From contig CAVXFS010000004.1 of NCBI GenBank assembly GCA_963761115.1, forward strand, positions 186,001 to 250,000: a stretch of DNA of 64,000 bases, given 5' to 3'. This DNA is from CAVXFS01 sp963761115 (lineage in GTDB: Bacteria; Pseudomonadota; Gammaproteobacteria; Burkholderiales; Gallionellaceae). Below, in pieces: positions 9,599 through 18,082 of this stretch (position 1 is the stretch's first letter; each line of letters starts with the position of its first letter). Both the position numbers and the translations under genes were made by a program. The notes below the pieces were generated by a model that was given only the letters and a program-made list of their open reading frames with translations, ran no database searches and was not told the origin of the DNA.

Positions 9599-9936
9599 TA
9601 ATTGTTTTCCTTAAATTATTTTTTCGACAGCGGGACCATGTGTAATTGTATCCGGTTTTCAACCCGGATTCCTATCAGAGTCAGCCGGTCAATGCGCAAA
9701 ATCATGACTATAACCAACTAAATTGCTGAGACTCTATCGTTCATGGATATGTCATTTAAGGTCGCTTTGGGGGATACATAACTCTCCGCATTCAGGCGGT
9801 ATTTTGCGTGCGTGCGCGTCTGTAATTTCGATGGTTTTATGAATATGCTTGATAGCGCACATATTTTTTCGATTCGGGCGCTGCCTGCATAAATTCCGAG
9901 TCATCCGGAATCTGGATAAAGTAAAATTGAACCACT
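9599..9936. other. Intergenic region between divergent oxygenase and nrdJ genes
   Basis: 338 bases between divergent genes, so it must carry at least two promoters. I saw no terminator, no repeat, no convincing NrdR box (the ribonucleotide-reductase repressor site) and no cobalamin-riboswitch-like structure, although the gene to the right encodes a B12 enzyme. The stretch is A+T-rich. Confidence 0.4.
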
Positions 9937-12900
9937 ATGAAACCAGAAAATTCCGATAGCTTGCTGTCCGAGCAAGAAGTGACACCCGAGGTGTTGATTG
10001 AAAAGTATTGCAAGAACGGCGAGGCTAATGCGCAGGATGTGCGCAAGCGCGTAGCGCGAGCGTTGGCGACGGTCGAAAAGAATCCGCAGGATTGGGAAGC
10101 GCGATTCCTGTGGGCGCAGGAAAACGGCTTTATTCCCGGTGGTCGCATCAATTCTGCCGCCGGCACCGACCTGCTGGCGACGCTGATCAATTGTTTCGTA
10201 CAGCCGGTAGGCGACGCCATCAGCGGTTCCGCCCACGGCAAGCCGGGCATCTACGACGCGCTGCAACAAGCCGCCGAGACCATGCGTCGCGGCGGCGGCG
10301 TCGGTTACGATTTTTCGTCCATCCGTCCCAAGGACGCGCATGTCAAGGGAACCAACAGCCGCGCCTCCGGGCCGGTCTCCTACATGCGCGTGTTCGACCG
10401 CTCCTGCGAGACGGTGGAATCAGCCGGCGCCAGACGCGGCGCGCAGATGGGCGTGCTGCGCTGCGATCATCCCGACATCGAACAATTCATCCACGCGAAG
10501 GACGAGGGCGACCTGCGCAACTTCAACATCTCGGTTGGCGTGACCGACGCTTTCATGCAGGCGGTCAGCGACGATACCGACTGGGAACTGGTGCACAAGG
10601 CGATCCCGTCCAACATGGCATTGGCATCCGGGGCGTATCAGCGCGCTGACGGCATGTGGGTCTACCGCAAGATCAGGGCCGCCGACCTGTGGCAGCAGAT
10701 CATGCACGCCACCTACGACCACGCCGAACCCGGCGTGCTGTTCATCGACAAGATCAACGCTGACAACAACCTGTCCTATATCGAAAAGATCGAAGCGACC
10801 AATCCCTGCGTCACCGCCGACACCTGGGTCATGACGACCGCTGGGCCGCGTCAGGTCGTCGACTTGATGGGCACGCAGTTCGTTGCCGTGGTCGACGGGC
10901 AACTCCACCAATCAACCGCTGCCGGATTCTTCAAGACCGGCGACAAGGATGTGCTCAAGCTGCGCACCAGCGCCGGATATGCCGTTCGCCTGACCGCAGA
11001 CCATCTGGTGCTGAAAGCTGGCATCAGCCGCTACAAGCGCGAGACCGAATGGGTCAAGGCAGGTGAACTGCAGGCAGGCGACTCGGTGGTATTGCACAAC
11101 CATCGCGAATTTTCCGGCTGGGCCGGCGAGGGCAGCATCGAGCAAGGCTATATGCTCGGCTTGCTGGTGGGCGATGGCGTGCTCAAGAAAGAAGCGGCAG
11201 TACTATCGGTATGGGAACATGCCGGTGCCGAATCGATACGCGAGACGGTGGCAGCCGCCGCATCCTGCCTGACCCGTCGCGCCGATCACCAGGGCTGGCA
11301 TGCCGTGGCCGGGCGCGGGGAATACCGCTTCAAGTCTTCCGGGCTGCTGGCATTGGCCGCGCAGTTCGGCATGCACGATGCCAAGGGCGTGACGCAGGAA
11401 GTCGAACAGGCTTCGAGTGGATTCTATAAAGGTTTCCTGCGCGGCTTCTTTGATGCGGACGGCTCGGTGCAAGGCTCGCAGGAAAAGGGCATCAGCGTAC
11501 GCCTCGCGCAATCTGAGTTGCCGGCGCTGGAAGCAGTGCAGCGCATGCTGGCACGCATGGGCATCGTCTCCACCATTTATCCATATCGGCGCGAAGCGCA
11601 GATGAAAGCCCTGCCGGACGGCCGCGGCGGCCTGAAGGACTACCCGGTCAAGGCGCAGCACGAGCTGGTCATCGCCAATGACAACCTGGTGCGCTTCGCC
11701 GACCTGGTCGGTTTCTCGGACAGCGAAAAGCATGCAAGGCTGAACGCGCTGCTGGAAAACTACCGCCGCGCACCCAATCGCGAGCGTTTCGTGGCGACAG
11801 TGGAAAGCATCTGCGCCGAAGGAACGGAGAGCGTCTACGACGTGCAGATCCCCGGCATCAATGCCTTCGATGCGAACGGCCTGTATGTCCACAACTGCGG
11901 CGAACAGCCACTGCCCAGCTATGGCTGCTGCGACCTTGGCAGCATCAACCTGTCCCGCTTCGTGCTCAACCCGTTCACGCCGGAAGCCGAGTTCGACGCG
12001 GAGGAATTCGCGCGCGTGGTGGCGCTGTCGGTGCGCATGCTCGACAACGTGCTCGATGCGACCGTGTGGCCGCTGCCGGAGCAGAAGGCCGAGGCGCATG
12101 CCAAGCGCCGCATCGGGTTGGGCTTTACCGGTCTGGGCGACATGCTGGTGATGATGCGCCTGAAGTACGACAGCGACGCGGGCCGTACCATGGCTGCGCA
12201 CGTCGCCGAGATGATGCGCGATGCCGCCTATGAAGCCTCGATCGAACTGGCGCAGGAGAAGGGCGCCTTCCCGTTGTTCGATGCCGACAAATACCTGACT
12301 GCGCCGACCTTCGCCTCGCGCCTGCCCGACCCCATCCAGCAGCGCATCCGCCAGCACGGCATCCGCAACAGCCACCTGCTGTCGATCGCCCCCACCGGCA
12401 CCATCAGCCTGGCCTTTGCCGACAACGCCAGCAACGGCATCGAGCCGCCGTTCTCGTGGTTCTATTTCCGCAACAAGCGCATGCCGGACGGCAGCAAGAA
12501 GTCGTTCCAGGTGGAAGACCATGCCTGGCGCCTGTACCGTCATCTCGGCGGCGACGTGGAAAACCTGCCGGAATATTTCGTCACCGCGCTGGAGATGTCC
12601 GCCGCCGACCACATGCAGATGTCCGCCGTGGTGCAACCGTTCGTCGATACCGCGATCAGCAAGACCGTCAACGTGCCGGCCGATTATCCGTTCGCGGAAT
12701 TCAAGGGCCTGTACATGGAAGCCTGGAAGCGCGGGCTCAAGGGCATCACCACCTACCGGCCCAACAGCATCCTCGGCGCCGTGCTCGAAGTCAGGCCGGT
12801 CGAACCCTGCAGCGAGCCTGCCGAGATCGATCAGCCCGATGTGGACCGCCGCGTCATGCTCGACGTGATGCCCACGCCCGCGCTGGCCAGCCTGCGCTGG

Positions 12901-13875
12901 CCCGGACGTCCGCAGCAGCCCGCCGGCAGCGATGCCTGGGTGTACATGATCGATCACCGCCAGGGCAGCTTCGCGGTATTCATCAGCCACATCAGCAACG
13001 GCCAGAACCATCCGTTCGAGGTCTGGGTCAACGGCGCGGAACAGCCGCGCGGCCTCGGCGCCGTGGCGAAGACGCTGTCGATGGACATGCGCGCGGAGGA
13101 TCGCGGCTGGCTCAACATGAAACTGGCCGTGCTGGAAAAGGCCGCCGGCGACGACGCCTTCGATATGCCGTTCCCGCCCAATGGCGACAAGGTGCGCATG
13201 CCCAGCCTGGTGTCCGCGCTGGCGCGCATCGTGCGCTATCGCTGCGAACAACTGGGCGCGCTGGAAATGAAACCGGGCGAAACCACGCCGGTGCTGGACG
13301 CGATGTTCTCGAAAAAAGAACCCAAGGTCAGCCCGGACGGCACCATGAGCTGGACCGTGGACGTGCTCAACCACGCCGGCGGCGACGACTTCGTGCTCGG
13401 CCTGAAGGAACTGGTCTTGCCCGACGGGCAGCGCCGTCCCTATTCGGTGTGGTTGTCGGGCGAATATCCGCGCGCACTGGACGGCCTGTGCAAACTGCTC
13501 AGCCTCGACATGCGCGTGATCGACCCGGCCTGGATCGGCATGAAACTGCGCAAGCTGCTGAACTATCCGGAACCGCTCGGCGACTTCATGGCCAAGGTGC
13601 CCGGCAGCGACAAATCCCAGAACTGGCCGTCCACGGTCGCCTATGTGGCGCGGCTGATGATCCACCGCTACGCCATGCTTGGCTTGCTGACCGAGGAAGG
13701 CTACCCGGTGTCTGAGGCCGGCATTCTGTCCATGCCGCAGACGCACAAGAAACAGCAGGAGCAACTGCATTTGATCGCCGGGAAGAAATGCACGGAGTGC
13801 GGGAATCGCACGGTGATCAAGAAGGATGGGTGTGATTTTTGTACGGCTTGTGGGGCGATTGGGGCTTGTGGGTGA
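9937..13875 (+). CDS. nrdJ: Adenosylcobalamin-dependent ribonucleotide reductase (class II) containing an intein
   Basis: 1312 codons; removal of the 363-residue intein leaves about 949 residues, the normal length of bacterial NrdJ. It reduces ribonucleotides to deoxyribonucleotides using a thiyl radical made with coenzyme B12, independent of oxygen. Visible landmarks: substrate-site regions near INCFVQPVGD and GGGVGYDFS, the active-site motif NP/CGEQPLPSYGCCDLGSINL rebuilt after splicing, SIAPTGTISL, a TSCPD-like region, and a C-terminal Cys-rich tail (CTECGNRTV ... CDFCTACG) that supplies the re-reducing thiols. No NrdR box or separate activator gene is present in the window. Confidence 0.95.
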   Translation: MKPENSDSLLSEQEVTPEVLIEKYCKNGEANAQDVRKRVARALATVEKNPQDWEARFLWAQENGFIPGGRINSAAGTDLLATLINCFVQPVGDAISGSAHGKPGIYDALQQAAETMRRGGGVGYDFSSIRPKDAHVKGTNSRASGPVSYMRVFDRSCETVESAGARRGAQMGVLRCDHPDIEQFIHAKDEGDLRNFNISVGVTDAFMQAVSDDTDWELVHKAIPSNMALASGAYQRADGMWVYRKIRAADLWQQIMHATYDHAEPGVLFIDKINADNNLSYIEKIEATNPCVTADTWVMTTAGPRQVVDLMGTQFVAVVDGQLHQSTAAGFFKTGDKDVLKLRTSAGYAVRLTADHLVLKAGISRYKRETEWVKAGELQAGDSVVLHNHREFSGWAGEGSIEQGYMLGLLVGDGVLKKEAAVLSVWEHAGAESIRETVAAAASCLTRRADHQGWHAVAGRGEYRFKSSGLLALAAQFGMHDAKGVTQEVEQASSGFYKGFLRGFFDADGSVQGSQEKGISVRLAQSELPALEAVQRMLARMGIVSTIYPYRREAQMKALPDGRGGLKDYPVKAQHELVIANDNLVRFADLVGFSDSEKHARLNALLENYRRAPNRERFVATVESICAEGTESVYDVQIPGINAFDANGLYVHNCGEQPLPSYGCCDLGSINLSRFVLNPFTPEAEFDAEEFARVVALSVRMLDNVLDATVWPLPEQKAEAHAKRRIGLGFTGLGDMLVMMRLKYDSDAGRTMAAHVAEMMRDAAYEASIELAQEKGAFPLFDADKYLTAPTFASRLPDPIQQRIRQHGIRNSHLLSIAPTGTISLAFADNASNGIEPPFSWFYFRNKRMPDGSKKSFQVEDHAWRLYRHLGGDVENLPEYFVTALEMSAADHMQMSAVVQPFVDTAISKTVNVPADYPFAEFKGLYMEAWKRGLKGITTYRPNSILGAVLEVRPVEPCSEPAEIDQPDVDRRVMLDVMPTPALASLRWPGRPQQPAGSDAWVYMIDHRQGSFAVFISHISNGQNHPFEVWVNGAEQPRGLGAVAKTLSMDMRAEDRGWLNMKLAVLEKAAGDDAFDMPFPPNGDKVRMPSLVSALARIVRYRCEQLGALEMKPGETTPVLDAMFSKKEPKVSPDGTMSWTVDVLNHAGGDDFVLGLKELVLPDGQRRPYSVWLSGEYPRALDGLCKLLSLDMRVIDPAWIGMKLRKLLNYPEPLGDFMAKVPGSDKSQNWPSTVAYVARLMIHRYAMLGLLTEEGYPVSEAGILSMPQTHKKQQEQLHLIAGKKCTECGNRTVIKKDGCDFCTACGAIGACG
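10807..11895 (+). other. Intein with LAGLIDADG homing endonuclease inside nrdJ
   Basis: Codons 291-653 (363 residues). The N-terminal splice residue is Cys291 right after NP; the C-terminal junction is HN/C (His652-Asn653, +1 Cys654). Block A reads CVTADTWVMTTAGPRQV; block B contains the RLTADHLVL His. The two LAGLIDADG motifs are MLGLLVGDG (406-414) and LRGFFDADG (501-509), each with its acidic residue. All splicing and endonuclease residues appear intact and the frame is open, so the intein should splice and the endonuclease may be active. The +1 Cys is the thiyl-radical cysteine of the enzyme, so an unspliced protein would be inactive. Confidence 0.95.
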
Positions 13876-14084
13876 AGCTTTCTACAGTTTGTGGGTCCGG
13901 GTGGTTTACTTTCATAAAGTAGCATCTTAGTGCCAGACGGAACTAAATATGAAAAAGGAGGAGCTGAATACTTCTGTATTGTAGTTTTTCCGATATATAT
14001 ATTTATAGCATTAATATTGATTGAGAACCATGCCTTGAAGAATTGATTCCAGTAATACCTGCAATTACGGTTCAAACCCCTTCA
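13876..14084. other. Intergenic region, nothing recognised
   Basis: About 210 A+T-rich bases after nrdJ and before the repeated RAYT sequences. I see no gene or clear terminator. Short TA-rich tracts (near 13991-14005) are present. Confidence 0.35.
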
Positions 14085-14326
14085 AAATCAATGGGGTCAG
14101 ACTCGATTGATTCTGAAGTTTTCTGATTTTCTATCCCCGCCCTTGGCAGAAGGTTCGACTCGTCGCTCCAGATTCTCCTGAATGCTCTGCTTGAAGCGGT
14201 CATTTCCCAATACCCAGGCTTTATTGGTCGCTTCCCTGATTTCTGACAAGCTGCTTTCTGGAAGGTGATGCTTGAAAAGCTGACGGTAGGCAACCTGACG
14301 CGCCTCGTCGTTCTTACCCAAACGCT
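14085..14326 (-). repeat. 242-bp exact duplicate of the RAYT gene 3' end (copy A)
   Basis: This segment matches 14401-14642 base for base by reading. It contains the terminal REP (AAATCAATGGGGTCAGACTC...) and the last roughly 75 codons of the transposase gene in the same orientation, but no start of the gene. Copy A and the full gene are separated by a second, 67-bp copy (14331-14397). Confidence 0.9.
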
Positions 14327-14330
14327 CAAC

Positions 14331-14397
14331 AAATCAATGGGGTCAGACTCGATTGATTCTGAAGTTTTCTGATTTTCTATCCCCGCCCTTGGCAGAA
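14331..14397 (-). repeat. 67-bp duplicate of the RAYT element end (copy B)
   Basis: Matches 14401-14467 exactly, from the REP through GGCAGAA. It is joined to copy A by CAAC and to the full element by CAC. This gives three REP ends in a row at the left boundary of the transposase element. Confidence 0.9.
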
Positions 14398-14412
14398 CAC
14401 AAATCAATGGGG

Positions 14413-15123
14413 TCAGACTCGATTGATTCTGAAGTTTTCTGATTTTCTATCCCCGCCCTTGGCAGAAGGTTCGACTCGTCGCTCCAGATTCTCCTGAATG
14501 CTCTGCTTGAAGCGGTCATTTCCCAATACCCAGGCTTTATTGGTCGCTTCCCTGATTTCTGACAAGCTGCTTTCTGGAAGGTGATGCTTGAAAAGCTGAC
14601 GGTAGGCAACCTGACGCGCCTCGTCGTTCTTACCCAAACGCTGGTATTCGATATGCGGCTTCAGCAGATCGTTCGGCTGGCCCAATGCGTTGTAACGGAA
14701 GCTCGACCAGGGATACGCGGACGGATGTTCCACCATCCCCGCTCGCACCGGGTTCAATTCTATGTAGCGCATGCACGTTAACAGATAAGCTTCGCTATCA
14801 ATCAGGGTGGCCTTGTAGCGCCCCTCCCACAATGTACCGGTACGTTGGTAGCAGTAATTATAGAATTGCACGTAGTAGCGCCCGAGCATTTGTATGGCTT
14901 TACCCAGGCTGGATTCTTCCTGCGGGGTGATGAGTAGATGCACGTGGTTGGTCATCAGTACATAGGCATGCACATCGCAGCAGTGCTTGTCACAAGCCAA
15001 CTGCATTTTTTCCAGGTAGAAGCGGTAATCGGCTTCGGCGCAGAATATCTCGTTGCGGTTGTTGCCGCGCACGATCACATGCTGTGGCTGGCCGGGCAGG
15101 ATGAATCTGGGTAAGCGTGCCAT
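14413..15123 (-). CDS. REP-associated tyrosine transposase (RAYT, Y1_Tnp family)
   Basis: 236 residues from the ATG at 15123, which has AAGGAGG about 7 bases upstream; a longer frame to 15156 lacks such a site. The HUH motif is HVH at 60-62 (TNHVHLLITP). The nucleophilic Tyr lies within YYVQFYNYCY (83-92), followed by GTLWEGRYKA and MRYIELNPVRAGMV, all typical of RAYTs. These single-strand nucleases recognise REP hairpins and are thought to spread them. The gene is bounded by inverted copies of the same palindrome (left at 14401, right at 15229-15257). The C-terminal residues (KGGDRKSENFRINRV) are encoded by the left REP itself. Confidence 0.9.
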   Translation of the reverse strand: MARLPRFILPGQPQHVIVRGNNRNEIFCAEADYRFYLEKMQLACDKHCCDVHAYVLMTNHVHLLITPQEESSLGKAIQMLGRYYVQFYNYCYQRTGTLWEGRYKATLIDSEAYLLTCMRYIELNPVRAGMVEHPSAYPWSSFRYNALGQPNDLLKPHIEYQRLGKNDEARQVAYRQLFKHHLPESSLSEIREATNKAWVLGNDRFKQSIQENLERRVEPSAKGGDRKSENFRINRV

Positions 15124-15228
15124 CGTGCGCCTCCTTACTTCAGGGATGAGACACACTAAACTGCGCTTAAAGTAGAAACTATTTGGCTAATTGAATAGGT
15201 ATGGTGTTGGAGCTGCAATGGAGCTGTT

Positions 15229-15257
15229 GGATCAATGGAGTCTGACCCCATTGATCC
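15229..15257. repeat. REP palindrome, right end of the RAYT element
   Basis: Perfect 10-bp arms GGATCAATGG/CCATTGATCC around AGTCTGACC. On the minus strand it reads ATCAATGGGGTCAGACTCC, the same core as the copies at 14085, 14331 and 14401, so the transposase gene has terminal inverted REPs. It also forms the left flank of the fucosyltransferase-like gene. Confidence 0.85.
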
Positions 15258-15310
15258 GATATAAAATGTCGGGATATTTGTCGCAACTATCCTGAAGGTG
15301 GTCGTTACTA

Positions 15311-16216
15311 ATGAGTAGATTTCTGCTATGCCGGCCGATGGGTGGACTGAACGATGTTTTGACTCAGATTGAACTTTGCTGTCAATATGCCGAGCAGACA
15401 GGACGAATCGTCATCGTTGACACGAACTATGCAAACGACCATTTCTTTTCCGATGACTTTGGGAAATATTTTGTTTCCCTGCAGGAAAAATTGATTTTCG
15501 ACCCCCGAGCTTTTGAAGACTTATTTGACAGATTAACTGTCTACCCAGAATTCTTGTCAGGCAGAACCGGAGATTACTATCAGACCTTTGATCTGGGTAC
15601 ATGGAGATGGAGCGAAAGCGTAACGAAACTGCCAATAACATTTGATTTTACAAAAAATTACCCGCATCAGTTGTTGATCCAACATCAGTTTGGCGGTGGG
15701 GAAATCTCGAAGCAAGCATTACTCAGAATGAGGCTGCAGCCTGGAATCACGGACGAATTAGTGACTCGACTCGATTCGATCGGGCCGGCTTACTCAGCTA
15801 TTCATGTGCGCCATACAGACTACAAGACAAATTATTGGCCCGCGCTATCAAGCCTGAAAAACTCGAACATCAAGCGATTGTTTGTGGCTACGGACAACCG
15901 ATCCGTACTGGAGGATTTTAAGGCCGCCCTCGGACAAGAAAGGGTTTTCTCATTCGCAGATTTCTTATCCACGGACGGAGAACCGATTCACAATCTTGAG
16001 CTGTCCAGTGACGAAACATATTCAAGAAACAGGGACGCAATTCTCGATCTTGTTATGCTTGCTCTTTCAAGCCAATTATTCATACTGAATATCGAGCCAA
16101 ACAAACTTGCGATGAAAGTATCTGGGTTCTCGTCACTGGCACGCAGTCTATGGGCATCCAAGATCATCCTTAAGCACCTGATCGGCAGGTCAGACATCAG
16201 ATTCGGGCTTGACTGA
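15311..16216 (+). CDS. Fucosyltransferase-like (GT-B, O-fucosyltransferase/NodZ fold) protein
   Basis: 301 residues, no signal peptide. The N-terminus (CRPMGGLNDVLTQIELCCQYA, then VIVDT) and the motif AIHVRHTD (His165, Arg167, Asp170) followed by LFVATDN (190-196) match GDP-fucose-dependent transferases of the NodZ/O-fucosyltransferase superfamily, where the Arg of H-x-R-x-x-D contacts GDP-fucose. Donor and acceptor are inferred only. The gene stands alone, is A+T-richer than its surroundings, and has REP copies on both sides (15229-15257 and 16231-16262), which suggests acquisition. Confidence 0.55.
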   Translation: MSRFLLCRPMGGLNDVLTQIELCCQYAEQTGRIVIVDTNYANDHFFSDDFGKYFVSLQEKLIFDPRAFEDLFDRLTVYPEFLSGRTGDYYQTFDLGTWRWSESVTKLPITFDFTKNYPHQLLIQHQFGGGEISKQALLRMRLQPGITDELVTRLDSIGPAYSAIHVRHTDYKTNYWPALSSLKNSNIKRLFVATDNRSVLEDFKAALGQERVFSFADFLSTDGEPIHNLELSSDETYSRNRDAILDLVMLALSSQLFILNIEPNKLAMKVSGFSSLARSLWASKIILKHLIGRSDIRFGLD

Positions 16217-16230
16217 AGCTGGGAAAATAG

Positions 16231-16266
16231 TAAATCAATGGGGTCGGACTCGATTGATTCTGAATG
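16231..16266. repeat. REP palindrome copy of the RAYT family
   Basis: TAAATCAATGGGGTCGGACT followed by CGATTGATTCTGAA. It differs from the transposase-end copy at 14401 by one base in the core (GTCGGACTC for GTCAGACTC) and shares the TTCTGAA extension. It lies right after the fucosyltransferase-like gene. Confidence 0.8.
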
Positions 16267-16283
16267 AAAGTAGGGCTTCGCCC

Positions 16284-16452
16284 CTATTTTTTCACTGCCG
16301 ATTTTACAAGTACGCCAAATTCTTGAGCAAAATTACGCAAGGATTTTGCAGCTTCTGCATCGTTGGTGGCACGTTCAAGCGTGTCCGCCATGGTCAGCAG
16401 GTTCTGGTGATAGAACTGCTTCATCTCGTCAACCATCATGTCCTTTGTCAAC
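16284..16452 (-). pseudogene. Truncated gldC copy (3' half only)
   Basis: The minus strand encodes the last roughly 55 residues of a GldC-like protein (TKDMMVDEMKQFYHQNLLT ... EFGVLVKSAVKK, stop CTA at 16284-16286). It is closely similar to the intact gene at 18083-18400 but has diverged at several codons. The 5' half is missing: similarity stops at about 16452, where a 59-base palindrome begins. It has no start codon or promoter, so it is a relic. Confidence 0.85.
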
Positions 16453-16454
16453 AC

Positions 16455-16513
16455 AAAAGGGGACAGATTTATTTTCCACGCAGTTTGGTAGATATATAAA
16501 TCTGTCCCCTTTT
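16455..16513. repeat. 59-bp palindromic element with 18-bp perfect arms
   Basis: Left arm 16455-16472 AAAAGGGGACAGATTTAT, right arm 16496-16513 ATAAATCTGTCCCCTTTT, perfect inverted repeats separated by 23 bases. It sits exactly at the breakpoint of the gldC relic. The core (GGGGACAGATTTAT) looks like another REP/RAYT family, different from the TCAATGGGGTCAGACTC type. Confidence 0.85.
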
Positions 16514-16528
16514 TTTCGATCTATTGAT

Positions 16529-17869
16529 CTACTTTGAGCGACAGCGCTGGAACGTCTTCTTGGGCACGCCGTCTACGGAGGGCCTGAGGATATTCATCGT
16601 GAGGCCTGTCAGATAGACGTTGTCTTTTATTCCTAAGTTGATCTCGCCCTGGCTTAGCGGTTTGAACGCTTTTCTGTAGGTCTCGTCCCTCCAGTCGGTT
16701 TTCTCCGCTTCCTGCAGTTGCAGGTAAGTGCCTTGCGGATCCCCGAACACTTTGCTAAAGCCGTAGGCCGTCCACGATGCGCGAGCGCCGTCGGAGAGGC
16801 GCACCATCGGAGCGTAGAAGATGATCATGTCTTTGTTCTCTGTGCGAAGCACGTCGGGGCCGCCGAGATCATAGAGCCAGGATTCGTCCGTACACTCGGC
16901 GGGAGGCGCGTTGGGGTCGGCGTAGCCCCCTTTCAAATCCACCAGCATGTAGTAGTTTCCGATCTCGGGGTGTTTGGCGATGACCTGATCCACTTTTTTC
17001 CGCGCTTCGTCTCTCTGCTTCTTCGCGAGACGTTCCGCGTCCGCAGCAGCCTTCGTCTGCGCCTCGTCTTCCTGCTTTAATGCGGCAGCGAAGAGCGGTG
17101 CAAAGGTCTCGGCGCTGGCGACGAGCGTGCGGGCGTACGGGATCATGGCCTGGTCGGCTGGTTCGATCGTCGGGCATGCGCGAGGCCCATTCGAGGTGCG
17201 CACCGTACGGCGCTCCGGACAGATCAGCATGATGGACTTGCTCGCATCGGCAGACTGCCGCGCGGCGAACGCATCGAAGGCGGCTGTCTGTCCCGCTGCC
17301 GTGGCTTGCTGGCGCGCGGCCTGAACTCCCATCTGCAGCGTGTCACGCAGGGGCGTCACGGTCGTGATGTCGGCATACGGATCGGTCATCGAGGAGATCG
17401 CCGCCGCGCGGAGCAGCAGGGCGGTCCGCGTGTTCTGCGCAATGCGCTGAACCGTCGCCCGGGCACCCGTCGGGCCGTCGACCCCGGCACCGCTGCATGG
17501 CTGGACAGTATCTTTCTCGGCTTTGGCGATCGCATCCATCGCGGCCTTGCGTGCAACCTCACCTCCCTGGACCGAAGCCATCGCGATCCGCTCCTCCCCG
17601 GCGAGCCGCACTGCCTCCACGTCGATCGGAAGCAGCCAGCTGCAGCGACTTCCGAGTGCGCCGATCTGGGCGAGTTGCACCGCCTCCTGCACGGCAGGCG
17701 ACGGCCCCGCAGTGGGACTGGTCGGTGTCATCGGACTCGGTGCTGGTTGATTCGCTGTCTGCGCTGGCGCTGGCGATGCTTCGGGTTGAGGCCCTCGACT
17801 CTGCGCAAACACCGGCTCGGCCAGCGCGACCAGGATCCATGCTGCAAGTGCGGCCTGTTTTATATACAT
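16529..17869 (-). CDS. Orphan secreted protein, function unknown
   Basis: 446 residues with a signal peptide (cleavage near PVFAQSRG) and a Pro/Ala/Thr/Ser-rich linker over residues 24-60. A helical, Ala-rich central part follows, with a coiled-coil-like Lys/Glu/Ala stretch near 265-295 (EDEAQTKAAADAERLAKKQR). The C-terminal domain contains ESWLYDLGGPDVLRT and VYLTGLTMNIL. Six or so Cys residues could form disulfides in the periplasm. I recognise no family. It is G+C-rich and lies between a broken and an intact gldC, so it may have arrived with that duplication. Confidence 0.6.
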   Translation of the reverse strand: MYIKQAALAAWILVALAEPVFAQSRGPQPEASPAPAQTANQPAPSPMTPTSPTAGPSPAVQEAVQLAQIGALGSRCSWLLPIDVEAVRLAGEERIAMASVQGGEVARKAAMDAIAKAEKDTVQPCSGAGVDGPTGARATVQRIAQNTRTALLLRAAAISSMTDPYADITTVTPLRDTLQMGVQAARQQATAAGQTAAFDAFAARQSADASKSIMLICPERRTVRTSNGPRACPTIEPADQAMIPYARTLVASAETFAPLFAAALKQEDEAQTKAAADAERLAKKQRDEARKKVDQVIAKHPEIGNYYMLVDLKGGYADPNAPPAECTDESWLYDLGGPDVLRTENKDMIIFYAPMVRLSDGARASWTAYGFSKVFGDPQGTYLQLQEAEKTDWRDETYRKAFKPLSQGEINLGIKDNVYLTGLTMNILRPSVDGVPKKTFQRCRSK

Positions 17870-18082
17870 CGAATCTCCCCTTCCAGTGTGCGATCGAGTA
17901 CAGATAACGGTTGCTCCGCCACCCGGGTTTTCTGAAGTAACCGGGAATGTGGGAAGCTGCGGTCGGGGGAAACCAGAGTCTGCGCCCGACTCGGCCGATT
18001 CTACTTCTACTTCATCGCCGCTTCAATTCACGCACAAATGATCTTCAACTTGATCGGATTGAAGGGGCAGCTCACTCCGCTC

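Noticed and set aside
9599..9936. Cobalamin riboswitch or NrdR box upstream of nrdJ
   Set aside because: Looked for the B12-box and paired NrdR palindromes; found no convincing match.
10807..11895. Stand-alone homing endonuclease gene within nrdJ
   Set aside because: The frame is continuous with the reductase and has canonical splice junctions, so it is an intein and not a separate gene or intron.
12456..13715. 419-codon plus-strand frame inside nrdJ
   Set aside because: Arg/Gly/Ala-rich out-of-frame translation of the reductase C-terminus.
11203..13770. 855-codon antisense open frame under nrdJ
   Set aside because: Shadow of strongly biased codons; rich in His/Arg/Gly/Gln, spans the intein/extein border, no recognisable domain.
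14085..14326. Second, independent transposase gene
   Set aside because: It is an exact copy of only the 3' end of the RAYT gene without start codon or HUH motif.
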